Assembly: GCF_013327855.1 (NCBI RefSeq)
Contig: NZ_JABUMX010000001.1
Location: 682,001-746,000 of the forward strand
DNA: 64,000 bases
Direction of reading: 5' to 3'
Source: Phyllobacterium pellucidum
GTDB lineage: Bacteria > Pseudomonadota > Alphaproteobacteria > Rhizobiales > Rhizobiaceae
Each line of letters starts with the position of its first letter. The first letter of the stretch is position 1. The notes under the pieces were generated by a model, which ran no database searches, had not been told where the DNA came from, and saw nothing but the letters and a program-made list of their open reading frames with translations. Shown here in pieces: positions 9,264 to 17,697 of the stretch. The position numbers and the translations under genes were made by a program.

Positions 9264-9452
9264 GGTATCCCGGCGATGCACAAAACGTCTCGCCAAGAGC
9301 TAATCGCATAATCGACACGTGGCAAGCGCGCGTGACAAATCACGTGCTTTAGTTTCCAGCACCATCCATCCATCCATTCACTTGCCGTTCCTGAACTCTC
9401 CCGCCCCGGCACGAGAGCCGGCACGGAAGAGTTTTACTTATTCTCGATCAGG

Positions 9453-11723
9453 TTAGACGGCGTAATCCTTGTAGACGCGCGTAGCCTCGTCATACTGCAT
9501 GCCGATGGCCGGATCGCTCTTGCCGATCCTGCCATTTTCGAGCCGGCCCGCGTAACGACGCAGATAAGTGCCGTCATCGAAGAAAGCCACGTCGTACCAG
9601 CCGTCCGCCGTTGCAGTTTCCAAAGCGGTCGTTCCCTCGGCGATGGACTTGGTCTCACCCGTATAGGCATTTACCATGGTGAGCTTGCCGTTCGGGTTCC
9701 ACTTGCCGAAGCTGAACTCGATCTTCGCGGCATCGGCTTTCGACTTGATATCGACGATTTCGGCGACCAGCTGTTGCGTCGCAGTCTGGAAATTACCGCG
9801 CAGTTCAAGAAGATAGCCATTTGGGCCATGGATCGCATAGGAATACAGACCATCCGCACTCGTGGGTGTCAGGACATCCGAAAGCTCGCTTCGCAAGCCG
9901 TCTTTCTTTGCGCCTTCAACGCTATAGAGTTTTACCTTGTCCTTGGTGGTATAGGGAATAACGGTAAAAGCCGTACCGAGCGGCCCCGGATTCCGGAATG
10001 TCAGCCGCACGGATTTCGATTCGACCGCTGTGATTACGTGGAAGTCATAAGCGATGGGCAATTTTTCGCAGCGTGCGCGGTCTTGTTTGAGCGCGGTTTT
10101 GGTGTGAAGGGGATCAGCCTTCATATCACCCACCTCAGCTGTAGCTCCTTGAAGCCACCCGACGGGCACTATTTTTTTTTCTTCACTGGACATGATCCGG
10201 GCTTTAGTCGCGGCCGGTACAACCTGCTCGAGGGCGGTTGTTTCCGACCGTTTGAAATCCAGTGTGCTGGTAAGGTCACCTGCGATCGCCAGCCGCCACG
10301 ACGAGAGATTTTCGAATGCCGGCGCGTCCGGCTTTTGAAGGCCGCGAGCGACAAGCCATTTATCAAGAAAGCGGATGGCCGAGGTGTGATCGAAAACTTC
10401 CGAATTGACGCGGCCGCCCGTGCTCCAGGGCGAAATGATCAACGCGGGAACGCGAGCCCCCATCCCGATGGGGTTTTTGTGTTGGATCGAGGTTTCAGAG
10501 TTAGCAGTGCCAGGGACGTCGAATGTTATGCCGGGCGTGGTCTTGCCGTTGACGGGATCGATGGGTGGGACCGGCTGCGGGACATGATCAAAGAACCCGC
10601 CATTTTCATCATAATTGATGATGAACAGCGTTTTCTTCCACACTTCCTTGTTGGTCGTGAAGGCACGCAGGATCTCGTGCACGTAATATTCGCCGAAATG
10701 TGGCGGGAAGTGCGGGTGTTCGGTGAACGCCTCGGGCGCGACAATCCATGAAACAGCCGGAAGCTTGTTATCTCTTACGTCCTGTTCAAATTGCGACGGC
10801 ACGTCGACGCTGGTTCGCAGAACCGGATTGACCGTCTGATTCTTCTTGTAGATCGCTGTGGACTTGTCCTGAAATTGCTTGAAGGCGTCGAGAACATTGT
10901 CACCGTAATTGCCGGTGAACGTATTTCCGTCCAGGCCCTCCTGATAGAATTTCCAGCTTACCCCCAGTAACTCCAGTTTCTCGGGATAGCTTGTCCAGTC
11001 CAGCTTATCCCGATCTGCAGGGTTGGCATGGCTGAAATAGTCGTTCTCCGTTCTGCCCTTGCACGTCCCGGTAAAGAATATGCTCCGGTTGGCGTCGGTG
11101 CCGCCATTATGCGCACAATGGTACGCATCGCAAAGGGTGAAGGCTCGTGCCAGCTTGAAGTACAGCGGAATATCGATTTCGGTGTAATGGGACATGGTGA
11201 CGATTTTTTTCTTCTCGATCCACTGGTCCATAAGACCACCGTTCCAGGCGCCCAGGCTGTCACCAAACCTGTGCGCTGGATCCTCGATATAGGTACCGCC
11301 GGCGCTCGAGGGGTCGACCGGCTCCAGCAGAGTTGGTACGGCGCGCGATTCTTTGAACATGCGATAGGGCGTCGAATCCGGTATGATGCCGGTGACGGGG
11401 TCAGGCTTTCTGGGCCAGGCCGCCGATTGCTGCCAGACCGATTTGCCGTTCCTCAATTTCATCGGACGCGGGTCGCCAAAGCCGCGAACACCGCGCAGCG
11501 TGCCAAAATAGTGATCGAAGGACCGGTTTTCCTGCATCAGGAAAACGACGTGCTCAATATCGGCGAGCGAACCTTCCTTGCACTCACCTTCCACCGTTAG
11601 CAATTCATCAATGGTTGAAGCCGACTGTGCGAGTGCCTCCGCCATGTAGGCCGAGCATGCCGCATAGGCGGCGGCGCTGGTGCCGGCAAGGCCGAGCAAC
11701 TTGATAAAATCACGTCGTTGCAT
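9453..11723 (-). CDS. Phosphocholine-type phospholipase C, Tat-exported (paralogue 1)
   Basis: A 756-residue member of the phosphoesterase family that includes the Pseudomonas PlcH/PlcN and the Burkholderia and mycobacterial phospholipases C. It should cleave the phosphodiester of phosphatidylcholine or sphingomyelin. The N-terminus RRDFIKLLGLAGTSAAAYAA is a twin-arginine signal. The catalytic domain has VVFLMQENRSFDHYFGTLRGV and, further on, YDENGGFFDHV and the serine-rich IISPWSTGGRV. Two C-terminal beta domains follow from about residue 540 (DUF756-like). The start has AGAGGA upstream. It is the downstream member of a tandem pair, 95 bp after paralogue 2. An A9 run (10172-10180, read on the minus strand) lies in the linker before the C-terminal domains. 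Phosphocholine specificity is inferred from family architecture. Confidence 0.9.
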   Translation of the reverse strand: MQRRDFIKLLGLAGTSAAAYAACSAYMAEALAQSASTIDELLTVEGECKEGSLADIEHVVFLMQENRSFDHYFGTLRGVRGFGDPRPMKLRNGKSVWQQSAAWPRKPDPVTGIIPDSTPYRMFKESRAVPTLLEPVDPSSAGGTYIEDPAHRFGDSLGAWNGGLMDQWIEKKKIVTMSHYTEIDIPLYFKLARAFTLCDAYHCAHNGGTDANRSIFFTGTCKGRTENDYFSHANPADRDKLDWTSYPEKLELLGVSWKFYQEGLDGNTFTGNYGDNVLDAFKQFQDKSTAIYKKNQTVNPVLRTSVDVPSQFEQDVRDNKLPAVSWIVAPEAFTEHPHFPPHFGEYYVHEILRAFTTNKEVWKKTLFIINYDENGGFFDHVPQPVPPIDPVNGKTTPGITFDVPGTANSETSIQHKNPIGMGARVPALIISPWSTGGRVNSEVFDHTSAIRFLDKWLVARGLQKPDAPAFENLSSWRLAIAGDLTSTLDFKRSETTALEQVVPAATKARIMSSEEKKIVPVGWLQGATAEVGDMKADPLHTKTALKQDRARCEKLPIAYDFHVITAVESKSVRLTFRNPGPLGTAFTVIPYTTKDKVKLYSVEGAKKDGLRSELSDVLTPTSADGLYSYAIHGPNGYLLELRGNFQTATQQLVAEIVDIKSKADAAKIEFSFGKWNPNGKLTMVNAYTGETKSIAEGTTALETATADGWYDVAFFDDGTYLRRYAGRLENGRIGKSDPAIGMQYDEATRVYKDYAV

Positions 11724-11759
11724 AAAAAGTCCTCTTAAATGAATTCATTAATCCAGTGA

Positions 11760-11783
11760 CCGGACGACGAAATCGTCATCCGG
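11760..11783 (-). other. Inverted repeat between the two phospholipase C genes
   Basis: Arms of 11 nt (11760-11770 and 11773-11783) pair with one G-U when read on the minus strand. They lie 35 bp after the upstream phospholipase stop and 36 bp before the downstream start. No T run follows, so it is more likely an mRNA stabiliser or attenuator-like hairpin that sets the ratio of the two enzymes than a simple terminator. Confidence 0.5.
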
Positions 11784-11818
11784 CATCAAAATAGTAAGTC
11801 GGTGCAGGCTAAATCCGA

Positions 11819-14158
11819 TCAGGCGGCGAGCGGCTTGTAGACCCTTTCCTTTTCGTCATATTGCAGGCCGATAGCGGGATCGCTTTTGCCGATCTTGCCG
11901 TTCTCCAGATGTCCGGCATAGCGGCGCAGATAACGCGACGGCGCATTAACCGCGTCCACGAACGAGACATCGTACCAACCATCGGAGGTCGGAATATCGA
12001 CCGTGGTGGTACCGGCTTCAACCAGTACGATATTGCCGGTATAGGCGTTGGTAACCTTCAGGCGGCCGTTGACACCGGGCCATTTCAGCGTGAAGCGGAT
12101 GGTTTTTGCCTCGTCGATGGAAACAGCGTCGGTAATGTCGGGGAGTTGCAATTCCGTCGGATTGGCGCCCGGCGCCCCCATGAACTCAAAGAGATAGCCA
12201 TTGGGGCCATGCACGGCATAGGAGTAATTTTTGGTGGTAGCGTTTTTCGCGCCGAAGTTTGCATAGGCCTGATCCTTCAGCGTAACCGGCGTTCCTTTCG
12301 AGCCTTCGACGGAAAAATACCACGGACCGTCGCCCGGCCACGTGCCCGGCCTGTCATAGGGGATGACATAGAATGAGGCGGCGAGCTTGCCGCGATTGGT
12401 AATCGGATATTTTACGTCGTTGGCGGTAACGGTGGCGCCAACAAAGAAATCATAGTCGAGCGGCATGATCTCGCAACGCGTCCGATCCTGCTTCAGGAGC
12501 GTCGGCTTGGCGATGTCGGGATCGCTCTTGTAGACGGTCAGGTCAGGGTTGAGGCCCGGCGTCTTCTTGGCATTGCTTTGTTGCGCGGCGGTAAAGACGA
12601 CGCCCAGCTTGGTCGTATCGGCCACAGCTTCTGGTTTGGTAAGCACCTTGCGCTTGAAATCGAGCGCACTCGTGAAATCGCCGGCGATGGCCCGGCGCCA
12701 GGACGAAATGGGATAGAAGTCGTCCTTAAGTTTCTTGCCTTTTGCCATGAGCCAGGCGTCGACGAACTGGATGGCCGATGTATGATCGAAGATTTCCGAG
12801 CACACCCTTCCGCCGACGCTCCATGGAGAAATCACGAGCGTCGGGACCCGTACACCCATGCCCATCATATTCATAAGCTTTGAGTTGCTTGTTACGGCTG
12901 CTTCTGAATCAATATCGCGCTGCGGAGTGCTGGTGGCGGTAATCAGGCCCGTCACCTTGATACCGGGCGAGGCTTCGCCGTAGGTGCTGCTAAATGGAGG
13001 GGTCGGCGCGGGAACATGGTCGAAAAAGCCGCCATTTTCATCATAGGTGATGATGAATACAGTTTTTTTCCACACTTCGACGTTGGCTGTAAATGCGCGA
13101 AGAATTTCGTGGACGTAGTACTCACCAAGATGCGGAGACCATTTCGGATGCTCGCAGAAGGCTTCAGGCGCGGCGATCCAGGAAACAGCCGGCAGCTTGT
13201 CGTCGATGATGTCTTGCTCGAACTGCGAAGGCTTGTTGGGATCGGTTCGTAAGATCGAATTTACCGTCTGGTTCTTCTTGTAGATCGGCGTGGTGTTGTC
13301 GCGGTATTGCTGGAAATATTCGAGCGTGTTGTCGCCGTAGTTGCCCGCAAAGGGATCGCTCGTCCAAGTAAGGCCGTCCTGGTAGAATTTCCAGTCCACG
13401 CCGATTTCTTCCAGCCGCTCGGGGTAACTCTTCCAGTTCGGCCTTGCGCCGTCCTTGGAGCCGCTGAACGAATCGTTGCCGATCTTTCCGTTGCTGTGCC
13501 CGGTGTAGAAATAGCTGCGGTTGGGATCGGTGTAGCCGTGAACGGAGCAAAAATACGCATCGCACAAGGTAAATGCCTTAGCCAACTTGAAATAGAGTGG
13601 AATATCCGCTTCCACATAATGCGCCATGGTGACGATCTGCTTCTTCGGGATCCAGTTGTCCATGCGCCCGTAGTTCCACGCACCGACACCGCTGCCGTAG
13701 TCATGCGCAGGGTCCGTAATGAACACCCCGCCCACGGTTCCTTCCGGGCTTGTATCGTCCGAAGGCTTGTTGGCGGCAATATTCGGCATGCGGTACGGCT
13801 TTATCCGCTGCGCATCCGGAGCCGGGGGCTCCTTTGTCGGATCGAATCCGGCCTGCAATTGCTCCCACACGGGACGTCCGTCACGCATGCGCAGCGGACG
13901 CGGATCACCGAAACCGCGCACGCCGCGCAGCGTGCCGAAATAGTGGTCGAACGACCGGTTTTCCTGCATCAGGAATACGACGTGCTCGATATCGTTTAGC
14001 GAGCCGTTGTTGATGCAGTCGTTCGATGCGACCAGCAGATCTTCGATGGTGGCGGGCGCGTCGGCAAGAGCCTCCATCATGTAACTAGAGCACGCCGCGT
14101 AGGCTGCTGCGCTGGTTCCGGCAAGACCCAGCATTTTGATAAAATCGCGTCTATCCAT
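11819..14158 (-). CDS. Phosphocholine-type phospholipase C, Tat-exported (paralogue 2)
   Basis: A 779-residue paralogue of the gene that follows it. The Tat signal RRDFIKMLGLAGTSAAAYAA and the catalytic blocks VVFLMQENRSFDHYFGTLRGV, YDENGGFFDHV and VISPWSVGGRV are nearly identical to those of paralogue 1. The insert after the first block, the linker and the C-terminal beta domains differ much more. That pattern suggests an old duplication followed by divergence in substrate or partner binding. The Shine-Dalgarno GGGAG is well placed before the ATG at 14158. The lipoprotein gene ends 57 bp upstream on the same strand, so all three probably share a transcript. No dedicated chaperone of the PlcR type is seen. 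Confidence 0.9.
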   Translation of the reverse strand: MDRRDFIKMLGLAGTSAAAYAACSSYMMEALADAPATIEDLLVASNDCINNGSLNDIEHVVFLMQENRSFDHYFGTLRGVRGFGDPRPLRMRDGRPVWEQLQAGFDPTKEPPAPDAQRIKPYRMPNIAANKPSDDTSPEGTVGGVFITDPAHDYGSGVGAWNYGRMDNWIPKKQIVTMAHYVEADIPLYFKLAKAFTLCDAYFCSVHGYTDPNRSYFYTGHSNGKIGNDSFSGSKDGARPNWKSYPERLEEIGVDWKFYQDGLTWTSDPFAGNYGDNTLEYFQQYRDNTTPIYKKNQTVNSILRTDPNKPSQFEQDIIDDKLPAVSWIAAPEAFCEHPKWSPHLGEYYVHEILRAFTANVEVWKKTVFIITYDENGGFFDHVPAPTPPFSSTYGEASPGIKVTGLITATSTPQRDIDSEAAVTSNSKLMNMMGMGVRVPTLVISPWSVGGRVCSEIFDHTSAIQFVDAWLMAKGKKLKDDFYPISSWRRAIAGDFTSALDFKRKVLTKPEAVADTTKLGVVFTAAQQSNAKKTPGLNPDLTVYKSDPDIAKPTLLKQDRTRCEIMPLDYDFFVGATVTANDVKYPITNRGKLAASFYVIPYDRPGTWPGDGPWYFSVEGSKGTPVTLKDQAYANFGAKNATTKNYSYAVHGPNGYLFEFMGAPGANPTELQLPDITDAVSIDEAKTIRFTLKWPGVNGRLKVTNAYTGNIVLVEAGTTTVDIPTSDGWYDVSFVDAVNAPSRYLRRYAGHLENGKIGKSDPAIGLQYDEKERVYKPLAA

Positions 14159-14215
14159 GGATAAACTCCCTGAAAACCAGTTCGTTAATGAAAAATCAAA
14201 ACGGCATGAAAAAAC

Positions 14216-15463
14216 TTACTGGCAAACGCTCTTGGCGATCTTCAGAAGCTTGTCATTGGAAGCATCACGTTCCTTGATGGCCTTGTCCTTGGCGGCAAAC
14301 GCTGCATCACGCTCGGTCTGCGCGGCCTTGATATCCGCTTCCTTCTTGGCGATTTCGGTCTTCTGGCTGTCGATCTGCGCTTGTGCCTGATCGCTTTGCT
14401 TTTGCAACTCGTTCCGCTTGGCGGTCATGGCGGTCAGATCCTTAGCGGACTGCTCAAGCTGTTTGGTCAGATCGCCTTTGTCGGTCGTCGCCTGATCGAA
14501 GCTCTTTTGCAACTCGTCCCGCTTAGCGGCCATCGCCGCCAGATCCGAGCTGGCTGTCTCGAGCTGCTTGGCAAGCGCGGCTTTTTCGGTCGTCGCCTGA
14601 TCGAAGCTCTTTTGCAGATCGTCGCGCTTGGCGGTCATCGCGGTCAGGTCCTTGCCGGACTGCTCAAGCTGTTTGGCTAGCTCGGCCTTGCCGGCAGTTG
14701 CCTCATCGAAGCTCTTTTGCAGTTCGTTGCGCTTGGCGGTCATCGCCGTCAAATCCGAGCTGGCCGTCTCAAGCTGCTTGGCAAGAGCGGCCTTGTCGGT
14801 CGTCGCCTGATCGAAGCTCTTCTGCAGATCGTCCCGCTTGGTGGTCACGGCAGCCAGATCCGCACCAGCCGTCTCAAGCTTCTTGGTCAGAATGGCCTTC
14901 TCCGCCGTCGCCGTGTCTACGCTCTTTTGCAGATCGTCGCGCTTGGCGGTTATGGCAGCGAGATCCTTGCCGGACTGCTCGAGCTTTTTGGTCAGGTCCG
15001 CTTTGTCACCGGTAGTCGTGGCAAGCTGGGTTTTGAGCGCCGTGAGTTCCGTGGTTTTCTCCACGACGGATTTGTCGAGTACGGCAATCTTCGCCAGATT
15101 GGCCTCAATCTCCGTGAGCTTCTGGTCGCGTTCGGCGGCGATCTTGTCCTTGTCGGCAACCATCTGCGACAGTTGCGTGGAAATGCTTTCCTTCTCGGCC
15201 GAGACTTGTTTGAGCTCGGCAGCAAGCTTGTCCTTGTCGGCCGCAACGGTTTGAAATGTGGTGGTGATGGACGCTTTTTCGCTGCTGACCACTTCGATGG
15301 TCTTCTTGAGTTCCGCGTTCTCTTTCTTGGCGCTTTCAAGTTCTACGGACTGGGCGTCGAACGTCGATTGCGCAACGGAATTGGGCGCCGGTTGCGACGA
15401 GTCCGAACCATCGCAGGCAGAAATGAGGACGAGCGGAATGAGAGCGAAAAGATTGTTCTTCAA
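14216..15463 (-). CDS. Coiled-coil repeat lipoprotein, unknown function
   Basis: A 415-residue predicted lipoprotein. A short hydrophobic signal ends in LVLISAC, a good lipobox with the lipidated Cys at residue 17. After a Ser/Pro-rich spacer, almost everything is heptad-rich coiled coil (Lys, Glu, Ala, Gln, Leu). Residues 157-366 are six imperfect repeats of 35 residues, which is five heptads, each built on LxKQLExxxxDLxAMTAKRxELQKSFDQATxxK. The start is a TTG at 15463, chosen because GGAG stands 8 nt upstream. A more distal TTG at 15493 has none. I know of no assigned function. The extended rod anchored to a membrane could act as a periplasmic spacer or scaffold. It is the first gene of the phospholipase unit. 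Confidence 0.8.
   Translation of the reverse strand: MKNNLFALIPLVLISACDGSDSSQPAPNSVAQSTFDAQSVELESAKKENAELKKTIEVVSSEKASITTTFQTVAADKDKLAAELKQVSAEKESISTQLSQMVADKDKIAAERDQKLTEIEANLAKIAVLDKSVVEKTTELTALKTQLATTTGDKADLTKKLEQSGKDLAAITAKRDDLQKSVDTATAEKAILTKKLETAGADLAAVTTKRDDLQKSFDQATTDKAALAKQLETASSDLTAMTAKRNELQKSFDEATAGKAELAKQLEQSGKDLTAMTAKRDDLQKSFDQATTEKAALAKQLETASSDLAAMAAKRDELQKSFDQATTDKGDLTKQLEQSAKDLTAMTAKRNELQKQSDQAQAQIDSQKTEIAKKEADIKAAQTERDAAFAAKDKAIKERDASNDKLLKIAKSVCQ
14366..14995 (-). repeat. Six tandem 105-bp repeats encoding 35-residue coiled-coil units
   Basis: Six head-to-tail copies of 105 bp lie inside the lipoprotein gene, starting (minus strand) at 14995, 14890, 14785, 14680, 14575 and 14470. 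The DNA is conserved as well as the protein: the segment encoding KRDDLQKSFDQATT recurs almost unchanged. Copies alternate between an LEQSGKDL type and an LETASSDL type, which suggests expansion by duplication of a two-unit block. Because each unit is exactly five heptads, gain or loss of a copy keeps the coiled-coil register. Confidence 0.9.
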
Positions 15464-15828
15464 AATAATTTCTCCAAATAAATAGCCGGCCAATTAACTG
15501 GCGGGTCGCTGCGAAAATCGTTTTCTTAAAAAGATGGCGCACAACCCCTTACATGAGAAAGCACGCGTCAAAATCCTGAAGTGGGGTAACCGAATACGGG
15601 GCAAATGTAATAGCTGGATGACACGCCCCGACATTCCGGAACCTGCATCATCTTGCCGCACGACCGACCGCACGTTTTGCGCGTTTACATTTCGTGAGTG
15701 GATGGTTCGTCGCTCTGCTGACATCATCGCAGTGGTGATTTGGGCTGCATCCACGGCGCAGAAAAAGCGGCAGTCGGCGGGCCAGTTAAGTAATAAAAAT
15801 AAATAGATAGAGAATGTGAGGCTGGGGC
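15464..15828. promoter_or_regulatory. Divergent intergenic region between the lipoprotein/PLC unit and the 15829 gene
   Basis: This 365-bp gap has no convincing gene; the open frames in it lack ribosome binding sites and coherent composition. It must hold the promoters for both flanking divergent units. The 9-mer GCCAGTTAA occurs twice in inverted orientation: on the minus strand at 15494-15502, 30 bp before the lipoprotein TTG, and on the plus strand at 15781-15789, 40 bp before the 15829 ATG. Each copy is followed by an A/T-rich stretch. A shared regulator site is possible but unproven. No clear -35/-10 pair or Pho box was found. Confidence 0.4.
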
Positions 15829-16170
15829 ATGATGCCAGACGTTGAAAAGCCGGTGTCACTAGAGGTTGTGGAGATCGAGCTTGCGCTCGGTGCGCAGGAT
15901 ATCGTGGCAGACGGCTTCGAAGGCGCACTGCAAAAGGCTGCGGAACTCGTCAATGGCGAGGTGATCTTCAACATCCGGGCTCCCGAAGATAGCGACGAGC
16001 AACGTATTGGCGCCATCTCGATTTCCGACGGTACAACGGACCAGACCGTTTTTATCATGCTCGGCAAGGACGGGACCACGCTAAGCGTCACGCCCGAACA
16101 GGACCAGACGACGCTTTTCGACAAGCTCGGGCCGGATTTCGCCGCTGTCATGAAAGGCCTGCGGCGCTAA
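15829..16170 (+). CDS. Small acidic protein of unknown function
   Basis: A 113-residue soluble protein I do not recognise. It begins MMPDVEKPVSLEVVEIEL. The N-terminal half is acidic and helical. The C-terminal half alternates hydrophobic and polar residues (GAISISDGTTDQTVFIMLG), consistent with a small alpha/beta fold, and it ends in a basic KGLRR. No signal peptide, Cys pair or membrane segment is seen. A GAGG element 8-11 nt upstream supports the ATG at 15829; the next codon is also ATG. It stands alone, divergent from the lipoprotein unit and 80 bp upstream of the aminotransferase, with which it may be co-transcribed. Confidence 0.65.
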   Translation: MMPDVEKPVSLEVVEIELALGAQDIVADGFEGALQKAAELVNGEVIFNIRAPEDSDEQRIGAISISDGTTDQTVFIMLGKDGTTLSVTPEQDQTTLFDKLGPDFAAVMKGLRR

Positions 16171-16250
16171 CGCCTTTTCACGCGCGTCGCCTTTCGCTTG
16201 CCGACAACTCTCGCTAAGATTGAACCTTCCTCTCAAGCCGGAGTCCTGAA

Positions 16251-17648
16251 ATGGCGAATAGCCGTCCCCTCACCAATGTCCAGCAGCGCGACGTCAACGC
16301 AATCCTTCATCCCTATACCCCGATCCACAAGCTCCAGGAGATGGGGCCGCTCGTTATGGGCCAGGGCAAGGGCGTCTATCTCTACGATACGCAGGGCAAG
16401 GAGTATATCGAGGGCATGTCGGGGCTTTGGTGCGCTGGGCTCGGCTTCGGCGACGAGGAAATGATCGAGGCGGCAACCGAGCAGATGCGCACGCTGCCCT
16501 ATTATCACCTCTTCGGCGGCAAGGGCATGGAGCCCGCCATCGAGCTTGCCGAAAAACTCAAGGAACTGGCGCCCGTGCCGATCTCGAAGGTGTTTTATAC
16601 GTCGTCGGGTTCGGAGGCCAACGATACGCAGGTCAAGCTTGCCTGGTATTATAACAATGCGCTTGGCCGGCCGAACAAAAAGAAGATCATCTCGCGCGTC
16701 AAAGCCTATCACGGCGTCACAGTCATGTCGGCTTCGCTTACCGGACTTCCGGGCAACCACAAGGGTTGGGACCTGCCGGTTCCCGGCATCCTGCACACCG
16801 ATTGCCCGCATTATTATCGTTTCGGGCTTGAAGGCGAGAGCGAAGCGGAGTTCGTCGCGCGCCTCGCACAATCGTTGAAGGACATGATCGAGCGCGAAGG
16901 TCCGGAGACGATTGCCGCCTTCATCGCCGAGCCGATCATGGGCGCGGGAGGCGTCATCGTGCCGCCGGCGAACTACTTCGCGGCAATTGAACCCGTCCTG
17001 CGCGAGCACGACATCCTCATCATCTCCGACGAGGTGATCAACGGTTTCGGTCGCACCGGCAACTGGTGGGGGAGCCAGAGCGTCGGCATGACGCCGACGA
17101 CGATTTCGGCTGCCAAACAGCTTACCGCCGCCTATTCGCCGCTGGGTGCCGTGCTGGTGCCCGAAGACGTCTACCAGGCCTATATCGATCACAGCGCCCA
17201 ACTCGGCACGTTCGGCCATGGCTTCACCTATGGCGGACATCCTGTCGGTTGCGCGCTCGGCATCAAGGCGATCGAGATTTACCAGCGTCGCAATATTGTC
17301 GAGGAGGTCCGCCGCCTGACGCCGACCTTCGAAGCGCGGCTTGCCAAGGTGAAGGATCATCCGCTCGTCGGCGATGTGCGCAATTGCGGACTGATGGGCG
17401 CGGTCGAACTCGTCGCAGACAAGGCCACCAAGCGCTCCTTCGATCCGGCGCATGGGGTTGCGGCGCAGCTCGCCCGCTTCCTCGAAGGCCACGGCGCCGT
17501 CCTGCGCGCCATCGGCGATTCCATCGCATTCTGCCCGCCGATGATTATCACCGAGGCCGAGCTCAACGAGCTCTTCAATCGCTTCGAACTCGCGCTTGCC
17601 GATACAGAAGCGCATGTATCCAGCAACAGCCTGCGCGCTGCTGCCTGA
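16251..17648 (+). CDS. Class III PLP-dependent aminotransferase (omega-amino acid type)
   Basis: A 465-residue fold-type I aminotransferase of the omega-amino acid:pyruvate / putrescine group. Landmarks in order are GMSGLWCAGLGFG near residue 57, FYTSSGSEANDTQVK for phosphate binding, KAYHGVTVMSASLTG, AEPIMGAGGVIVPP, ISDEVINGFGRTG (Asp holding the pyridine N) and ISAAKQLTAAYSPLGAV with the Schiff-base Lys. GFTYGGHPVGCALG, with the Thr that binds phosphate from the partner subunit, follows. The start has GGAG 9 nt upstream. The exact amino donor (beta-alanine, taurine, GABA or a polyamine) cannot be told from sequence alone. It ends at a strong terminator. Confidence 0.9.
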   Translation: MANSRPLTNVQQRDVNAILHPYTPIHKLQEMGPLVMGQGKGVYLYDTQGKEYIEGMSGLWCAGLGFGDEEMIEAATEQMRTLPYYHLFGGKGMEPAIELAEKLKELAPVPISKVFYTSSGSEANDTQVKLAWYYNNALGRPNKKKIISRVKAYHGVTVMSASLTGLPGNHKGWDLPVPGILHTDCPHYYRFGLEGESEAEFVARLAQSLKDMIEREGPETIAAFIAEPIMGAGGVIVPPANYFAAIEPVLREHDILIISDEVINGFGRTGNWWGSQSVGMTPTTISAAKQLTAAYSPLGAVLVPEDVYQAYIDHSAQLGTFGHGFTYGGHPVGCALGIKAIEIYQRRNIVEEVRRLTPTFEARLAKVKDHPLVGDVRNCGLMGAVELVADKATKRSFDPAHGVAAQLARFLEGHGAVLRAIGDSIAFCPPMIITEAELNELFNRFELALADTEAHVSSNSLRAAA

Positions 17649-17673
17649 TCAGAGCATTCACAGAAATGAAAAT

Positions 17674-17697
17674 GGCCGCCTTGCGCGGCCGTTTTTT
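17674..17697 (+). terminator. Rho-independent terminator of the aminotransferase gene
   Basis: A perfect 6-bp stem GGCCGC / GCGGCC with a 5-nt loop is followed by G and six T, 25 bp after the stop. The stop codon of the convergent deacetylase gene begins immediately after, at 17698. Read on the other strand the stem is followed by an A-poor sequence, so it mainly serves the plus strand. Confidence 0.92.

Noticed and set aside
14366-14995. Tandem repeats considered as a CRISPR array
   Set aside because: The units are contiguous 105-bp coding repeats without spacers, inside an open reading frame, and no cas gene is near.
16233-17615. A 460-codon minus-strand frame antisense to the aminotransferase
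   Set aside because: The aminotransferase shows all PLP-enzyme motifs; the antisense frame is Arg/Asp/Gly-rich shadow.
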